From Bugula neritina (lineage: Eukaryota; Bryozoa; Gymnolaemata; Cheilostomatida; Bugulidae), in the NCBI GenBank assembly GCA_964035545.1, contig OZ037766.1, positions 30,093,140 through 30,153,139 of the forward strand: a DNA stretch of 60,000 nt, given 5' to 3'. A program made the position numbers and the translations under genes. Shown piece by piece: positions 38,896-52,922 of the stretch. The first letter of the stretch is position 1; every line of letters begins with the position of its first letter. The notes below the pieces were generated by a model, which searched no databases, was not told the DNA's origin, and was given only the letters and a program-made list of their open reading frames with translations.

Positions 38896-39090
38896 TATAG
38901 CTAGCTACTGTTAGCTATTATAACTATTTATAGGTATTTATTATAGCAAGCAAGTAGATGAAAATTAGTAATTAGTATCTTACTATGAACAGAACCACAA
39001 AGTATTTTTATACCATCATGTTATTCTATACTCAAGTTTTGTTTCTTTTTGTTGATAATATTTTATAGTGTTGTATATAGTTTCAATAAG
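38885..39090 (-). repeat. Right flanking inverted repeat of the 37.4-38.6 kb array
   Basis: Inverted partner of 37,190-37,385. Together the two ends would fold a ~1.9 kb unit (array plus tail) into a stem-loop. Confidence 0.8.
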
Positions 39091-39284
39091 AAATGATCAA
39101 TTTCTTGTGTAATGTTTTGTAATGCTATCAGTCCATCATTTATTATATAATAGTTAACATTGCTTTATAGGTGTCATGGTTGTTTGGTTGGTTACGGTTG
39201 ATAACTGTTGGTAATGGTTGGTTGGTTATATAAGAAAGGTTGGTCTGTTATATAATAACAGTAAAGATGAAATTCAACCTGCGA

Positions 39285-39348
39285 AGTTGCGTTTATACCT
39301 CTGATGAAAGGTATAAAGGTATGAAGGTATAAAGGTATAAAGGCAACT
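39285..39348. mobile_element. 64-bp mini-element with the ends of the 5651-6097 MITE
   Basis: Begins AGTTGCGTTTATACCT and ends AGGTATAAAGGCAACT (one mismatch to the inverted repeat). The middle is GGTATAAA/GGTATGAA repeats. The paralogous site at 31,438-31,455 lacks it (AACCTGTGAGTCTC), so it is an insertion. Confidence 0.75.
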
Positions 39349-39389
39349 TGAGTCTCTTGGGCCTAGTAATTCACTCAACTGGCAGACTG

Positions 39390-40640
39390 TGAAGTGAAAA
39401 CTTCATACCACCTATGCATAGACATTATAAATGCTCAGAATAATTTGGCTGTATTTTTAATTTGTTTTAAGTAACAGTTATTTTTTATTTTATTATTTTT
39501 ATAAAGAGTAATCTTTTATGGTTAACACCAGCATGCTATTAGATTGGCAATGAGCAGCTAGTTAACTGACAATTGTATTATCAAGCAGTTACTATAGATA
39601 TTATAGTTTTCATGTTCGAAGAGCTGATACTCTTCAAGCAACTTTCTGGATGAGATGGGAACGTCAAACAACAAATTGTAGCTTGTTTTTTTAATAGTGT
39701 GTCATAGCTGCTGGTCATTACTTCATATCTCATATTTTGTTATAATTACTTTAGGCTACTATAATACCATGCAACAGCTGAAGTCATAAAGTTATTCAAA
39801 TTTTGTATAGTTTCAATAACTTTATATATAGCCTACTGCCAATTGAATTTTTTGCTATTCTCATTATAATGAAACTTTATCAATAACAAAAATTTTATTT
39901 TTCATTTGCCAGAATGATAATCGAGTCAGTTTACTTCATTTAGTACACACCGGCAACTTATGACCTATCATTAAAGTTTGCTCAAAATCAATCGAAATTT
40001 ACTATACACGCTATTTTTATGTGCTGGTATTAACTATACGCAAAACAGAAAAGGCTGGAAGGGGATTCCCCAAAATTAAAGCCAGGTCATTGTCATGTGC
40101 GCTTAATATTCTATATGTGCTAACCGTTATGAAAAAAACCGTAAAGGTCCGTAACCAAAACTAGCTGAATAATTAGGAAAAAACATAGGAAATAAAGCAA
40201 AATTAAAAAGAACTTTGATTATTTAGGTGTATTTTTTGGTGTTTTACTAGTTTTGGCTAAAAGACCATGTTCAAATTACCAGCTAAATTGTGAAAAAATA
40301 GCAAAAAACTGAAGTTATCCAGTGTGTACTAAATTAGGTAAAATGACCCAATCACATATCTATAGTCTCTTGATGTTGACTTAAATTACATAAAAATAGT
40401 TTATTGGGACAAAGAAGAGATTAGATTCTTTTAATCTCGGATTAGCCAGAGGTTTGGGCCCTGCAATTGACAATAAGTATTATATATTGTCTAAGATCTA
40501 CGTATTTAAATATATTATTTTATGGCATTTAATAAATATTACCAACAGAATTATAACGGTTCAGCAAGTAAATCCAACAAAATAAAACCACGCATTTTTA
40601 GCTTTAGTTTATCTGAAATAATTTTAGTTGAAAACATCAG
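39390..40640 (+). repeat. Segmental duplication, paralogous to 47,170-47,990
   Basis: Collinear similarity includes ACTGACAATTGTATTATCAA, GCCAGAATGATAAT, GATTAGATTCTTTTAATCT and TATAACGGTTCAGCAAGTAA, interrupted here by the 427-bp MITE at 39,923. It leads into the pseudogene of family copy 3. Confidence 0.75.
39923..40349. mobile_element. 427-bp MITE with ~37-bp TIRs and AATC target duplication
   Basis: Ends are GAGTCAGTTTAC and, inverted, GGGTCATTTTAC, both continuing into ATTTAGTACACAC. AATC flanks both sides (39,919-39,922 and 40,350-40,353). The paralogous sequence at about 47,662-47,690 has no insertion. No ORF. Confidence 0.8.
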
Positions 40641-41065
40641 CTATGCCTTCATAGAAAAGTTAAAAGAGAAATTAGAAATAGTAAAGGGGGCATATCTGGG
40701 AGGAGAAGTAGCAGAAGGCAACAAAATAGAGATGACAGAAGAGCTAGAAGAAGAGGTCTTGGGAACAGAATTTAAATCTGCAATATAGAAGCAGGAAAAC
40801 TTTCTGCTATTTTTTGCCAGCCGCCAACCTCAGCACCTACACCATTTTCAATCACCCCAGCATCAATCACTGCAGCACCATTCACATCATCGCCATTTAT
40901 GCTACCTTTCATTACAATAGCACTCATTACACCACCACCAATTACGTCAGCTCCCCTTACACCAGCCCCTACAGCACTGCAGCTCCAGTTACGACTGCAC
41001 CAAAAACTACTGCAACAGCAACTGCTGAACCAACTCTAGCGCACCAAATAAAAAAATGCATTTGA
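40640..41065 (+). pseudogene. Family copy 3, exon-2 pseudogene
   Basis: Strong nucleotide similarity to exon 2 of copy 1, from the basic region (40,700-40,780) through the second Cys cluster to the Pro/Thr tail. In the family frame a CAA codon near 40,777 is now TAA, the middle cysteine of C-x7-C-x3-C is Ser, the long Lys/Arg core is mostly deleted, and the first Cys cluster and exon 1 are absent. The tail lacks the Thr-repeat expansion. The frames at 40,522-40,788 and 40,814-41,065 are out-of-family readings. Confidence 0.85.
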
Positions 41066-41212
41066 AAGCGTGGCATCTGTGCAGTGGGCTGTATTGAATT
41101 TCTTCGATCAGTTGATTGTTTTCATACTATGCAAATTAACATGTTACTTTATAAAACTATAATTATTTAGAAAGTTTTAATGTCAATACTAATTTTGTAG
41201 TTTTAGCTATGA

Positions 41213-41218
41213 AATAAA
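41213..41218 (+). terminator. Relict polyadenylation signal of copy 3
   Basis: AATAAA in GCTATGAAATAAA, collinear with the signals after copies 1, 2 and 4. Confidence 0.45.
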
Positions 41219-41219
41219 T

Positions 41220-42876
41220 TTTATTAGTCAATTGAAATCATTAGCTAAATTATGTAACTTTTTTTACTATACACACTTCATTTGTTAAACATTTCTAACT
41301 TGAATAGTCATTTCAAAAATTTCACCAAAAATGTATACTCTAATATAGTACCCAGCTACAATTAATTTCTACGCTATTATATAGTGTCCAGCCACCATTA
41401 ATTTACATTCTAATCCAGCGTTCATCCACAATTATTTTGCACGAATCTGTTACTCAGTCTCAAAGCTTTTAGAAGTAAGTTCTATATTCTTTAAATTGCT
41501 GTTATATTTTGTTTGGAGCTGCAAGAACATGGATTATAATGAGTTTGTGTTATAGTATGACTGTATTGATAGAGCGCTATAAATAGCAGCTAACAACCAG
41601 GTTAAACCATAAATAAGTAAATAATGTAGTGGACTCTGGCCCCTTATGTTGTCATCCTCCTGGCATATAGTTTATAATCTCACATTCTCAGTATACCTGC
41701 TAGTAGATACTAAAATAAAAGGGCTAAGTATTATGAGTACCATAATAAGCAATTGACTGAAAGCAAAACAATTGTGCATTTGCTAGTTTTTCTTTCTTGT
41801 TATATAAAAAGCATTTAATGCTTGAAATTTGCACTGCTTAGCTTTAATTTTTTTTTCTAATTGAAAACTTATTTCTGTTTTCAAAGATTTATAGAGAAAA
41901 TTCATCACCAATATTTATTTAGTTGAAAAAACTGTAAAAAGAAGAACTTTTAGTCACAAGATTAAAAATAATTTTCTTCTAGTTGATTATTAAACTGTTT
42001 GAAAATAAGTTTATTGCACAGTTTTTCTAATAGGCTTATGAGCTTACACAGATTAGATTTACATTTTGGTCAGGGTTTATGGCCACTGGCAAATCAAATG
42101 AATACCATTAATTCAGCTGCAAAGCAATTATAGAAAGATTCAGCTGAAGATTAGTTAAAAACTACAGCTTAAGATCAGCTTAAGATCAGCTTACCACAGA
42201 TTAATGAACTCTATCTTGATTTAGGTGACAAGAAATGTAGAGTTTTAATCCAAGACTTATGGTTTAAGTTCGTTTGTGAACTAAAATGCGTCTGCTAACG
42301 TGCCTCTGGCAAGGCAAGGTTATTGCCTCCTTTACTTATTTAATCAAAAGCATTAACATATGACTAGACCAGAGAGGGCGCACAGGTTGTGTCCACAGAG
42401 AGAAATATTGTTCCCAGCGCTTTTTATTGTTTTTATAGCCTACACCACACCTATAATAGTTGCTACACCTGCACTTATTTTGATCGGAATAGAAATTTAT
42501 CAGATTAGTATAAGCTTACCAATATTTAGTTGTAGCTCTAAAACCACTTAGTTATTCTGTCAATGCTACTTTTCACAATTATTATGTAATCATCATCACT
42601 AGCTCTGAATGAAGCTAAACAGTGGTTGGCAGAGCAAAAAGTGCGATCAATGCTACAACTAAATAATTTATGTTCAAGCAAAACTTTATTTATATAAGAA
42701 TCATGGAACCATTGGCAGTTGTTCACCTAACAACATTATCCGTTCACATGTGCACTGATGATGACCACAAAGCTTAAAAAGAAGCTATGATAGAGTGAAC
42801 ACCCAAGTTGATCACTATATTTGGGCTATTTTAAATAGTGCTTCCCAGTTAGATGCTATTTATATATTTTCATGCA
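41220..42876. other. 3' flank of copy 3, then intergenic; no gene seen
   Basis: 41,460-41,640 is paralogous to the 3' flanks of copies 1 (25,270) and 4 (55,815). From 41,640 on, AT-rich sequence with no supported ORF; the frame at 42,360-42,551 has no splice or homology support. Confidence 0.4.
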
Positions 42877-43270
<394 letters not shown>

Positions 43271-44408
43271 GACGTAACAATGGGAGAGTACAACGGCGCT
43301 GATACATGCGAGCTAGTTGTGGCGTACATTTTAAACCTGATAACACAAAAGCATGGCAAAAGCTTCGGCCTGTACAGGGATGATGGCTTAGGAGTCTCCG
43401 ACAAAACACCAAAAGAAATAGAGAACATAAAAAAGGATGTCTGCAAAAACATTTCTGAAAATGAATTAAAAATAACAATCGAAGCAAATAAAAAATTATC
43501 AACTTCTTAGACACCACACTCAACCTAAACAACGAAACCTACACACCATACACTAAGCCAAACAGTTCTACTAAATACATTCATAGCAAATCCAACCACC
43601 CACCAAGCATAATCTCCAACCTACCCTTGTCTGTTAACAAACGACTGTTGTCAATATCATCCAATGAGAAAATTTTCACACAATCCACCTACAACCACCA
43701 AAATCTCCTAAACCAACGTGGCTATATAAGCACTAACATACAATTCCTACCAAGAACCTAAACAGACAACACACAACAGAAAATCCCGAAACCGAAAAAG
43801 AAAAGTTGTTTGGTACAATCCACCATATACAGCCTTAACATGTAACCACAAAAGTTGCAAAAAACTTTTTTTAAATCATGATTGAGGAATTTCCAAAAAA
43901 ACACCCACTCTATAAAATAATCAACAAAAACAATATAAAAGTTAGCTACAGCTGCATGCCAAACATAAAACAGACCTTAAATGCTCACAATAACATAATT
44001 TTAGAGAAACAGACGCAACAAAACAAAACTCTCAGAAAAAACTGCAACTGCAGAGAAAAAGAAAGTTGTCCACTGAAAGGAAACTGTCAGGAGAGCAGAG
44101 TAATATACCAAGCAACTGTAGAAACCACCGAGAACGAACCTGCAACATACATTGGCCGAAGTGAAGGACCGTTCAAACTAAAATACGCAAACCACAAATC
44201 ATTATTCAAAAACAAGGAAAAAGCAAATCAAACAGAAATTAGCAAATACATTTGGCAGCTAAATAGCAAAAACATTAAACATAATTTAAGTTGGAAAATA
44301 TTAAGGAAAGCGAAACCATACAACACAATTACCAAAAGGTGTAATTTATGCCTATGGGAATGTTTCTTTATTTTATACAAACCCAACATGTGTACTTTAA
44401 ACAAGTGA
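43271..44408 (+). mobile_element. Penelope-like element: RT C-terminal part plus complete GIY-YIG endonuclease (frameshifted)
   Basis: Starts at RT motif [13 protein letters not shown] and contains the diagnostic catalytic box [10 protein letters not shown] (about 43,365-43,395). A +1 shift near 43,493 leads to [10 protein letters not shown] and KRLLSISSNEKIF, and a further shift before 43,878 leads to the endonuclease: VSYSCMPNIK, CNCREKESCPLKGNC, YIGRSEGPFKLKYANH, then KRCNLCLWECFFIL and the stop at 44,408. In the GIY-YIG core the usual Arg after FK is Leu-Lys here. The N-terminal half of RT is missing. It is a 5'-truncated inactive copy. Confidence 0.9.
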
Positions 44409-44729
44409 AACAAACTCTTATCAACCTGCTGACACTCAAAAAAATTCTTACTGTGCAACCACAAAACCTAGAAACTCTGTATTATAGCCTATTTATATAT
44501 ATTTTATGTACTATATTGAATAGTATCCAAATACCTATAAAGTATAATCACCTAACAACAACTTCATGCATCTGCTATAAATTGTGTTTTTACATTATGT
44601 GTTTATTTTTTATATATTTAATTACACTTACAAACCTATATAACAAAAAATCCACTGCTATGTTTGCGTTACATTCTACGTTATGTTTAGCATGTTAATT
44701 TTTTCAATGTAAAAATTTAAATCCACCAA
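44409..44729 (+). mobile_element. Penelope-like element 3' untranslated region
   Basis: Non-coding stretch between the endonuclease stop and the hammerhead motif. No independent gene is supported; frames here are short. Confidence 0.6.
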
Positions 44730-44780
44730 TATTGTGCCTGAGGAGTGCCGAAGAGGCATGAAACTATTAGTAGCGCAATA
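44730..44780 (+). ncRNA. Hammerhead ribozyme in the Penelope-like element terminus
   Basis: Stem I TATTGTGC (44,730-37) pairs with GCGCAATA (73-80), eight pairs with one G-U. Core CTGAGGA (38-44) fits CUGANGA. Stem II TGCC/GGCA closes a GAAGA loop. GAAA is at 60-63. Stem III is CTA/TAG with a one-base loop. Predicted cleavage is after TA at 71-72. All conserved core positions are present, and every stem pairs. Type I topology with a minimal stem III matches hammerheads described in Penelope-like retroelements. Confidence 0.8.
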
Positions 44781-44892
44781 AAACATCTAATTAAATTGCT
44801 CTTTTCTTCAATAATATAATTGCTCATTATTATACACAAAATAATTTGAGCACTTTTACATCTGCTGTTTTTTAAAAAACTTGCGCCACGAC

Positions 44893-45225
<333 letters not shown>

Positions 45226-45264
45226 TAATGTCATTGCTGAGCACTAAATGAGAGCGTAATATCT

Positions 45265-45405
<141 letters not shown>

Positions 45406-45426
45406 CAATGTATATATTATATACAT

Positions 45427-46990
<1,564 letters not shown>

Positions 46991-47170
46991 TTAAAGTAAT
47001 AAATAACAATTAATCTACTGATGTTATATTAAAATTACAGCTGTGAGTATGAAAATTTATGCTATGAGGCAATACACCTAACAGTTATAGACCATTTTGT
47101 AATTTTACTATAGGTTATATAACTATATATAGCACTAATATATATCCTAGTAGTACAACACCACTTGTGT
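46991..47170 (+). repeat. Dispersed element tail without a pentamer array
   Basis: The body passes directly into TAATAAATAACAATTAATCT with only TTCACTTAATGTATTTAAAG between, where the other copies have 360-1,190 bases of TAGRG units. Confidence 0.8.
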
Positions 47171-47990
47171 AAATATTATAAATGCACAGATTAATTATGT
47201 TACATTTTGCATTTGCTTTCAGTAAACGAACTTTATTTTTTTATTTAACTTTATAAAGATTGATCATACGTACAACACACACATGATATTAGCATCTTTA
47301 AGCAATGAACAGCTTATATAGTAAACTGACAATTGTGTTATCAAGCAGTTACTATAATAGTTATAATGTTAAAGTTTTCATATATTTGAAAAGTTATTAA
47401 ATGTACAGGTTTACGTACTTTTCAAGTAACTGCATGTATATATAAAAACTGCCTGATATGAAAAGAGTTTTAAAATAAATAACTTTAGGCTAATGATATA
47501 TACTCAAGGTTAAAATGAAAAATATATCTAAATTTTAAATTGTCAATAACATTTAGCTACAAGGGCTATATTATGTACTTATAATGCTTAAAGGTATGAA
47601 GTTTATTGTATAATCGTGAAACTCAAACCTAATCAATAACAGCAATTTTAATATTTATTTGCCAGAATGATAATTATTTTTCTGCAGTCTCTTCTTTACC
47701 TAAAAGATATAAAAATATAGTTAATTATTAGGAGATTAGATTTTTTAATCTGTGATTAACCAAGAGTGTGGGATATGCAGTTGACATTAAGTGATACATA
47801 ATATTATCTACCTACATGATTCCATTTGTTATGAGAAATGTATTAGTTTAAGGTTTTTAATAGATATTATCGACAGAGTTATAACGGTTTATTAAGTAAA
47901 TCCAATGAAATAGAACCAGTCTCTTATACTACGCACTTTTTAAATACATAAGCTTATCTTAAACGATTTTAACTGAAAACAACAGCTATG
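47171..47990 (+). repeat. Segmental duplication, paralogous to 39,390-40,640
   Basis: Collinear but more diverged and lacking the 427-bp MITE. It stops at CAGCTATGCGTTCC (about 47,993), exactly where copy 3 exon-2 similarity begins in the other paralogue. Confidence 0.75.
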
Positions 47991-47994
47991 CGTT

Positions 47995-48490
47995 CCTCCC
48001 CACTAACAATTTACATTGATATGACGTTGTATAAACGTTGGAAAAAACGTTTATTAAATGTTTAAATGTCGACACATTTTTGTGCTATATACAACGTTTG
48101 AAACAAACGTTTATCGCAAAACGTTTTACCAACCTTTCATAAACGTTGCGTTGCATAACGTTGTGTAAATGTTTTTCATACAACGTTGGTGAGAGGTTGC
48201 GATCCAACATTGCGTAAATGTTTAAATTTAAATCTATCTCTTTGTCTCGCACAACGTTTAGGCAACAACGTTTTCTGCAAACTATTTTACCAACGTTTCA
48301 TAAACAAGTCATACAAACGTTGCCATAACATTTCTTCGGCAATGTTTTAATAATGTTGCAAAACAAGCGTTATCTAGATGTTGAAATGTAGACGGTATTT
48401 AGCTTTTTTATCTAAAACGTTCTATAAATAACTTTTCATAAATGTTATTATAATGTTGTATAATGAACTCTATGCAGCATTGCAAATTTA
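47995..48490. repeat. AACGTT-rich block B
   Basis: Paralogue of 25,403-25,900 with many more intact CG dinucleotides (AACGTTG, AAACGTTT). It is fused to the 47,171-47,990 segment, so a family gene copy has been deleted at the junction. Confidence 0.75.
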
Positions 48491-49229
48491 GGTTATTATA
48501 ATTATTTGGCAAGGTTTACATAACCATTGCTATATTAAAGTATATATAGCAGTATAATATATACAAGTGGAAGTTTTATATTGTGTATTGATAACTTTAT
48601 TGTTTAAAAGTGAAGAGCAATAATTACAAAAAATAATTGTTACTAAAAAAACATGTACAACCTAATATAAAGACTTATTTGTCAATTTAAATGAGCTAAA
48701 AAAAATTACATATAAAAAAATGTGGCTATAATAAGTAGATAAATAAATTTATATTGAAGCTGATGCAAAAATTATAGATAGCAACAGGTCATAAGAAATA
48801 CACAAAAAATTTAAGCAGCCAAAAAAGTAAAGCTAGTTTACAAATGTCGATTCAAAACATAGCTATTTAGTAAAGTCAACAAAGAAAACATTTCCGTATA
48901 TAAGCAAGTAAACGGAATAATACAAATTATCATTTTAGAACGTTAATCCCTTTATATCCAAAGCTGAACATTAGCAATGAGCTTTATTTACGCTTTGGAG
49001 ATTTAAAGTTATTTTAGCTTTCTTATTATTAAGCTTCATCCAAAATTGAGGTCCAACTGAATGTTACAGATTATAAGCTTCTGAAGACTGTGAATTCAGT
49101 CTGCTCATTCTTTTCCTCAAAATATATATTTAAAGCTTCAAAGTCTTGCTGCTCTTTACAGTAAGATGGTGACCACCTACAAAGCAACAAGAATACTGAC
49201 TAGAAACAAAAAACATTTAATGTAAATTT
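48491..49229. other. Duplicated spacer, no gene seen
   Basis: Paralogous to 25,860-25,960 and 26,400-27,124. No supported ORF. Confidence 0.45.
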
Positions 49230-50775
49230 ATATATAAACTGTGGTAAAATGAAGTCGTGTTTAAGAATATGTTGTGAAAATGGATGGACAAATTCAAATT
49301 TTTGTATATTTTTCTATAAAGATGACAAAAAATTTGATATATTCCTAAATGGGTAAGCAACTTCGACCTTATGTGCATTTCCCTATAAAATGACAAACAA
49401 GGGTGATCAGAAATAGGTGACAACTTCAAGTTTATGTAAGTTTTGCTATAAAGATCGCAAACAAGACAGTTCTTAAAATGGGCGGGCAACTTCAATTTTA
49501 CCTAGATTTTATTATGAAAATGACTAACAAGAAATTGTTGGAAAATGGGTGGACAACTTCAATTTTATGTACATTTCACCATAAAATAATATGACAAACA
49601 AGAAAGTTGGTAATTGATTGGCCAACTTCAATTGTATTTACATTTCACTATAAACAACTAGCAAAAGAGTTAAATGGGGGGGGCAACTTCAATTTCATGT
49701 ACATTTTACTATGAAAATGACTAACAGAACATTGGAAAATGGGTGGACAACTTCAAGTTTATGAACATTTTGCCATAAATATGACAAACAATAAAATTAG
49801 GAAATGGGTGGGCAACTTCAAGATTATGTACATCTCACCATAAAATAATATGACAAACAAAAAAGTTGGTAATTGACTGGCCAACTTCAATTGAATTTAC
49901 ATTTCACTATAAACATAATTAGCAAAAAACTTTAAATGGGTGGGCAACTTCAATTTCATGTACATATTACTATGAAAATGACTAACAGAACATTGGAAAA
50001 TGGGTGAGCAACTTCAAGTTTATGAACATTTTGCCATAGATGACAAGCAATAAAATTAGAAAATGGGTGGGCAACTTCAAGTTTATGTACATTTCACTAT
50101 TAAAGTGACTAACAGAAAGTTGGAAAATGGGTAGGCAACTTCAATTTTATGTACATTTTACTATTCAGATGGCAAATAAGGGTGTTCAGAAATTGGTGGA
50201 CAACCTCAATTTTATGTATATTTCACTATAAAGATGGCAAGCAAGAGTGTTTAAATATTGGTGGGTAGCTTCATTTCATGTACAATTCACTATAAACATG
50301 ACTAGCAACAATGTTTTTAATATGGGTGAGCAACTTTAACTGTATGTATATTTCACTATCATGATGGCAAACAAGACTGTTCAGATATTGGTCAGTATTT
50401 TTAATTATTTTACATTTCACTATAAATATAAAAAAGATTGTTCAGAGATTGTGGGTACCTTCAATTTAATATAAATTTTGTGTACATTTAACTATAAAAA
50501 TGACTAACAATAGTGTTTGGAATTGGGTTTGCTAGTTTTACTAAAAAGATGACTAACAAAACAGTTGGAACATAGGTAGGCAACTTCACCTACATTTTGC
50601 TATAATGATTATTAACAATAATGTCTGATCATAGGTGGGCGACCTCACCTTCATACATACTGTTCTATAAAGATGACTAATAATTGGAAACTTGTGAAAA
50701 TAGGTGGGCAACTTCTAATTCATGCACATTTTACTATAAAAATGACCAACAAGAAAATGGGGAAATGGGTAAGCA
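49230..50775. repeat. ~62-bp satellite array B
   Basis: Same core as array A (GGGTGGGCAACTTCAATTTT) but about 1.5 times longer. A two-unit block (about 185 bases, TGGTAATTGATTGGCCAACT to GACTAACAGAACATTGG) is repeated near 49,600 and 49,865, showing local re-amplification. Confidence 0.9.
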
Positions 50776-52920
50776 ACTTCCAGTTCAATTCCAATAACCT
50801 ACTTTAAACTGCTAAATATTACACTTTTCAAACAATTATTGATATAATGACCTAACTTTGTATATAATATTATCAGTGCATAACTTATTTATTTTTATTT
50901 ATAAACTGAAACTTTAGACTTTTTGAAAAGTTTGGTCAATATTATAAGGCAAGAGGTGATGTATTAAATACTCCTTTCAAACATTACAAGCTTCAAATAA
51001 TCAGAGTTGTGCTCACCAAACTATCAATAAGTTCACATAGTGGCACAGCTGTGCATTCCCTCATATACAGTGTGTAAATTACAGATAACTTCATTGGTAT
51101 GACCATAAATTTACCTGAATAGCCAAGTACATGGAAATAGCTAAACTCCTAACATTCAATGTAAGCAAGGTATAGATAGGTTCTTCTTGATGCACAGCCT
51201 GGGTAATTTTCTTATCAAGTAATCACAGGTGTGAGAATGGCTCAAGGGAAATTATTATTTTTAGCCTACAAATAATAAAATATGCACAGATTAAACTAAT
51301 AATTAAAATAGGTTTTAACAAACTATTTTCTGGCAAAAAAGAAGTATTTTGGAAAAAACTATAATGGTATAGGTTGAAGGGGTTAGGTGCAAAATGCATA
51401 ACTATGTTCATGAAAACATTAATTATACATGTGTACAGTATTCGAGCTATAAAATTTCTATATTATATAAACTACTTGCTTGGAGCAAAATCAGCAACTT
51501 GGAATAATTTGAGGAATAAAATTTATGGAGATGATTAAACAATTTCAATTTGATGTAGGTTATACTGTCATTTTAATTAACCTTCTTTAAATTTTATCAG
51601 TGACTTTGGCTTTAAGCCGCAAATTTAATATTTCAGTAATTAAAAAATAAATAGCAATTATATACACAGAGTTAAATAAATTGTGCCGAATTCAAATTCA
51701 AGTTTTTTTCTCTAAAATTATCTAGTAAGTATTAATTTGTTCACAACTATGCTGATTGCATGTGTTAATCACTGTGTCGTGACATTCATGCATGAACGGA
51801 TATAATCTATACACGCACATACTGCTTGTTTTTTTAATAAACACAATATGAAGTATAATCTGAATTATTCTAGAAAGAATTAGCAGTAATTTGGAGTTAT
51901 TTATCCAATAAAGCTTTATAAAGTGGGTACGAAACTTTTAATTTATGTATGATCTACTAACCACTATGCCATAACTTGATGATTTTTGTTCAATTGAACA
52001 GAATTGCATTGTCAAAAAAAGGTGCAACCTGCATATTTAGATAAAAGCATGAAAGATTGCCTTTAATTAGTATGTATGTTCAAACAAGGAATTAGTATAC
52101 ATAACATTTGATTAAATCAAAGACTATAACAAAGTTGTTATTCAAGGCGATTTTAAAGAGTAAGTAGGCAACCAAAATTTATTGTAAATTTTACTGTAAT
52201 GATGACCAGCACAAATGTTGTGAAGAAAGTAGGAAACTTCAATTCAAAATAGGTAATCATGCACTCTGTCTAATGAAACTAGCACAGACTAAAAGGGCAT
52301 AGGTAATAACTAATAATGGCACAAGTAATTTAATGGAAAAATGAAATATTACAGTAATTGAGTGCCTTGATGATCAATTTAAACATGTAAAATTTTCAAT
52401 CAACTCGAAAATTATTTTACAATAACCTATGAGAAAAAAAGCAAAGTACTATTTTTCAATAGTTGCCTTTAAAACTTAAAAGATTGTATTCATAATGATT
52501 ATTTATAGATTGCAAGCAATCTAAGCATTGTGCCTAGCTTCACCAACATTACAAGAACAATATCGTTGGGAGTTGTGCTCACCATTTAATCAAACATGGT
52601 GGAACTTGTGCATTTCACAAATTTACAGTATGTGCATAATTGGTACTATTACAAATTACCTTCTTAGCCAAATTATACTTGGAAATTGCTGAAATCCTAT
52701 TTATCCGCCTATGCAGTTCTAGTTGATGCCAAGCCTAGATATTTCTTATTAGCTTCAAGTAGTCACAGGTGTGATAATAGCCTGAAGAAAATTTATACTT
52801 GTTTGCCTGCAAATAATATACACATTTAAAGGATTGCTCGATCTTAGTTTATTACAATCAAATTATAATTATGAGCTATAATTTAATGTGTATGCAAACA
52901 ATTGTGACTTTGCAAAGGGA
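50776..52920. other. Right flank of duplicated segment B and upstream of copy 4; no gene seen
   Basis: 50,776-51,400 is paralogous to 28,100-28,690. The remaining AT-rich DNA includes a second, diverged match to the same flank at about 52,530-52,800 (CCAACATTACAAG, GTCACAGGTGTGA), so a further decayed duplicate is present. Confidence 0.45.
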
Positions 52921-52922
52921 TA

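Noticed and set aside
42730-42800. CTGATGATGACC flanked by GTTCAC/GTGAAC, hammerhead-like
   Set aside because: No GAAA at the required place and no stem II; only the CTGATGA heptamer matches.
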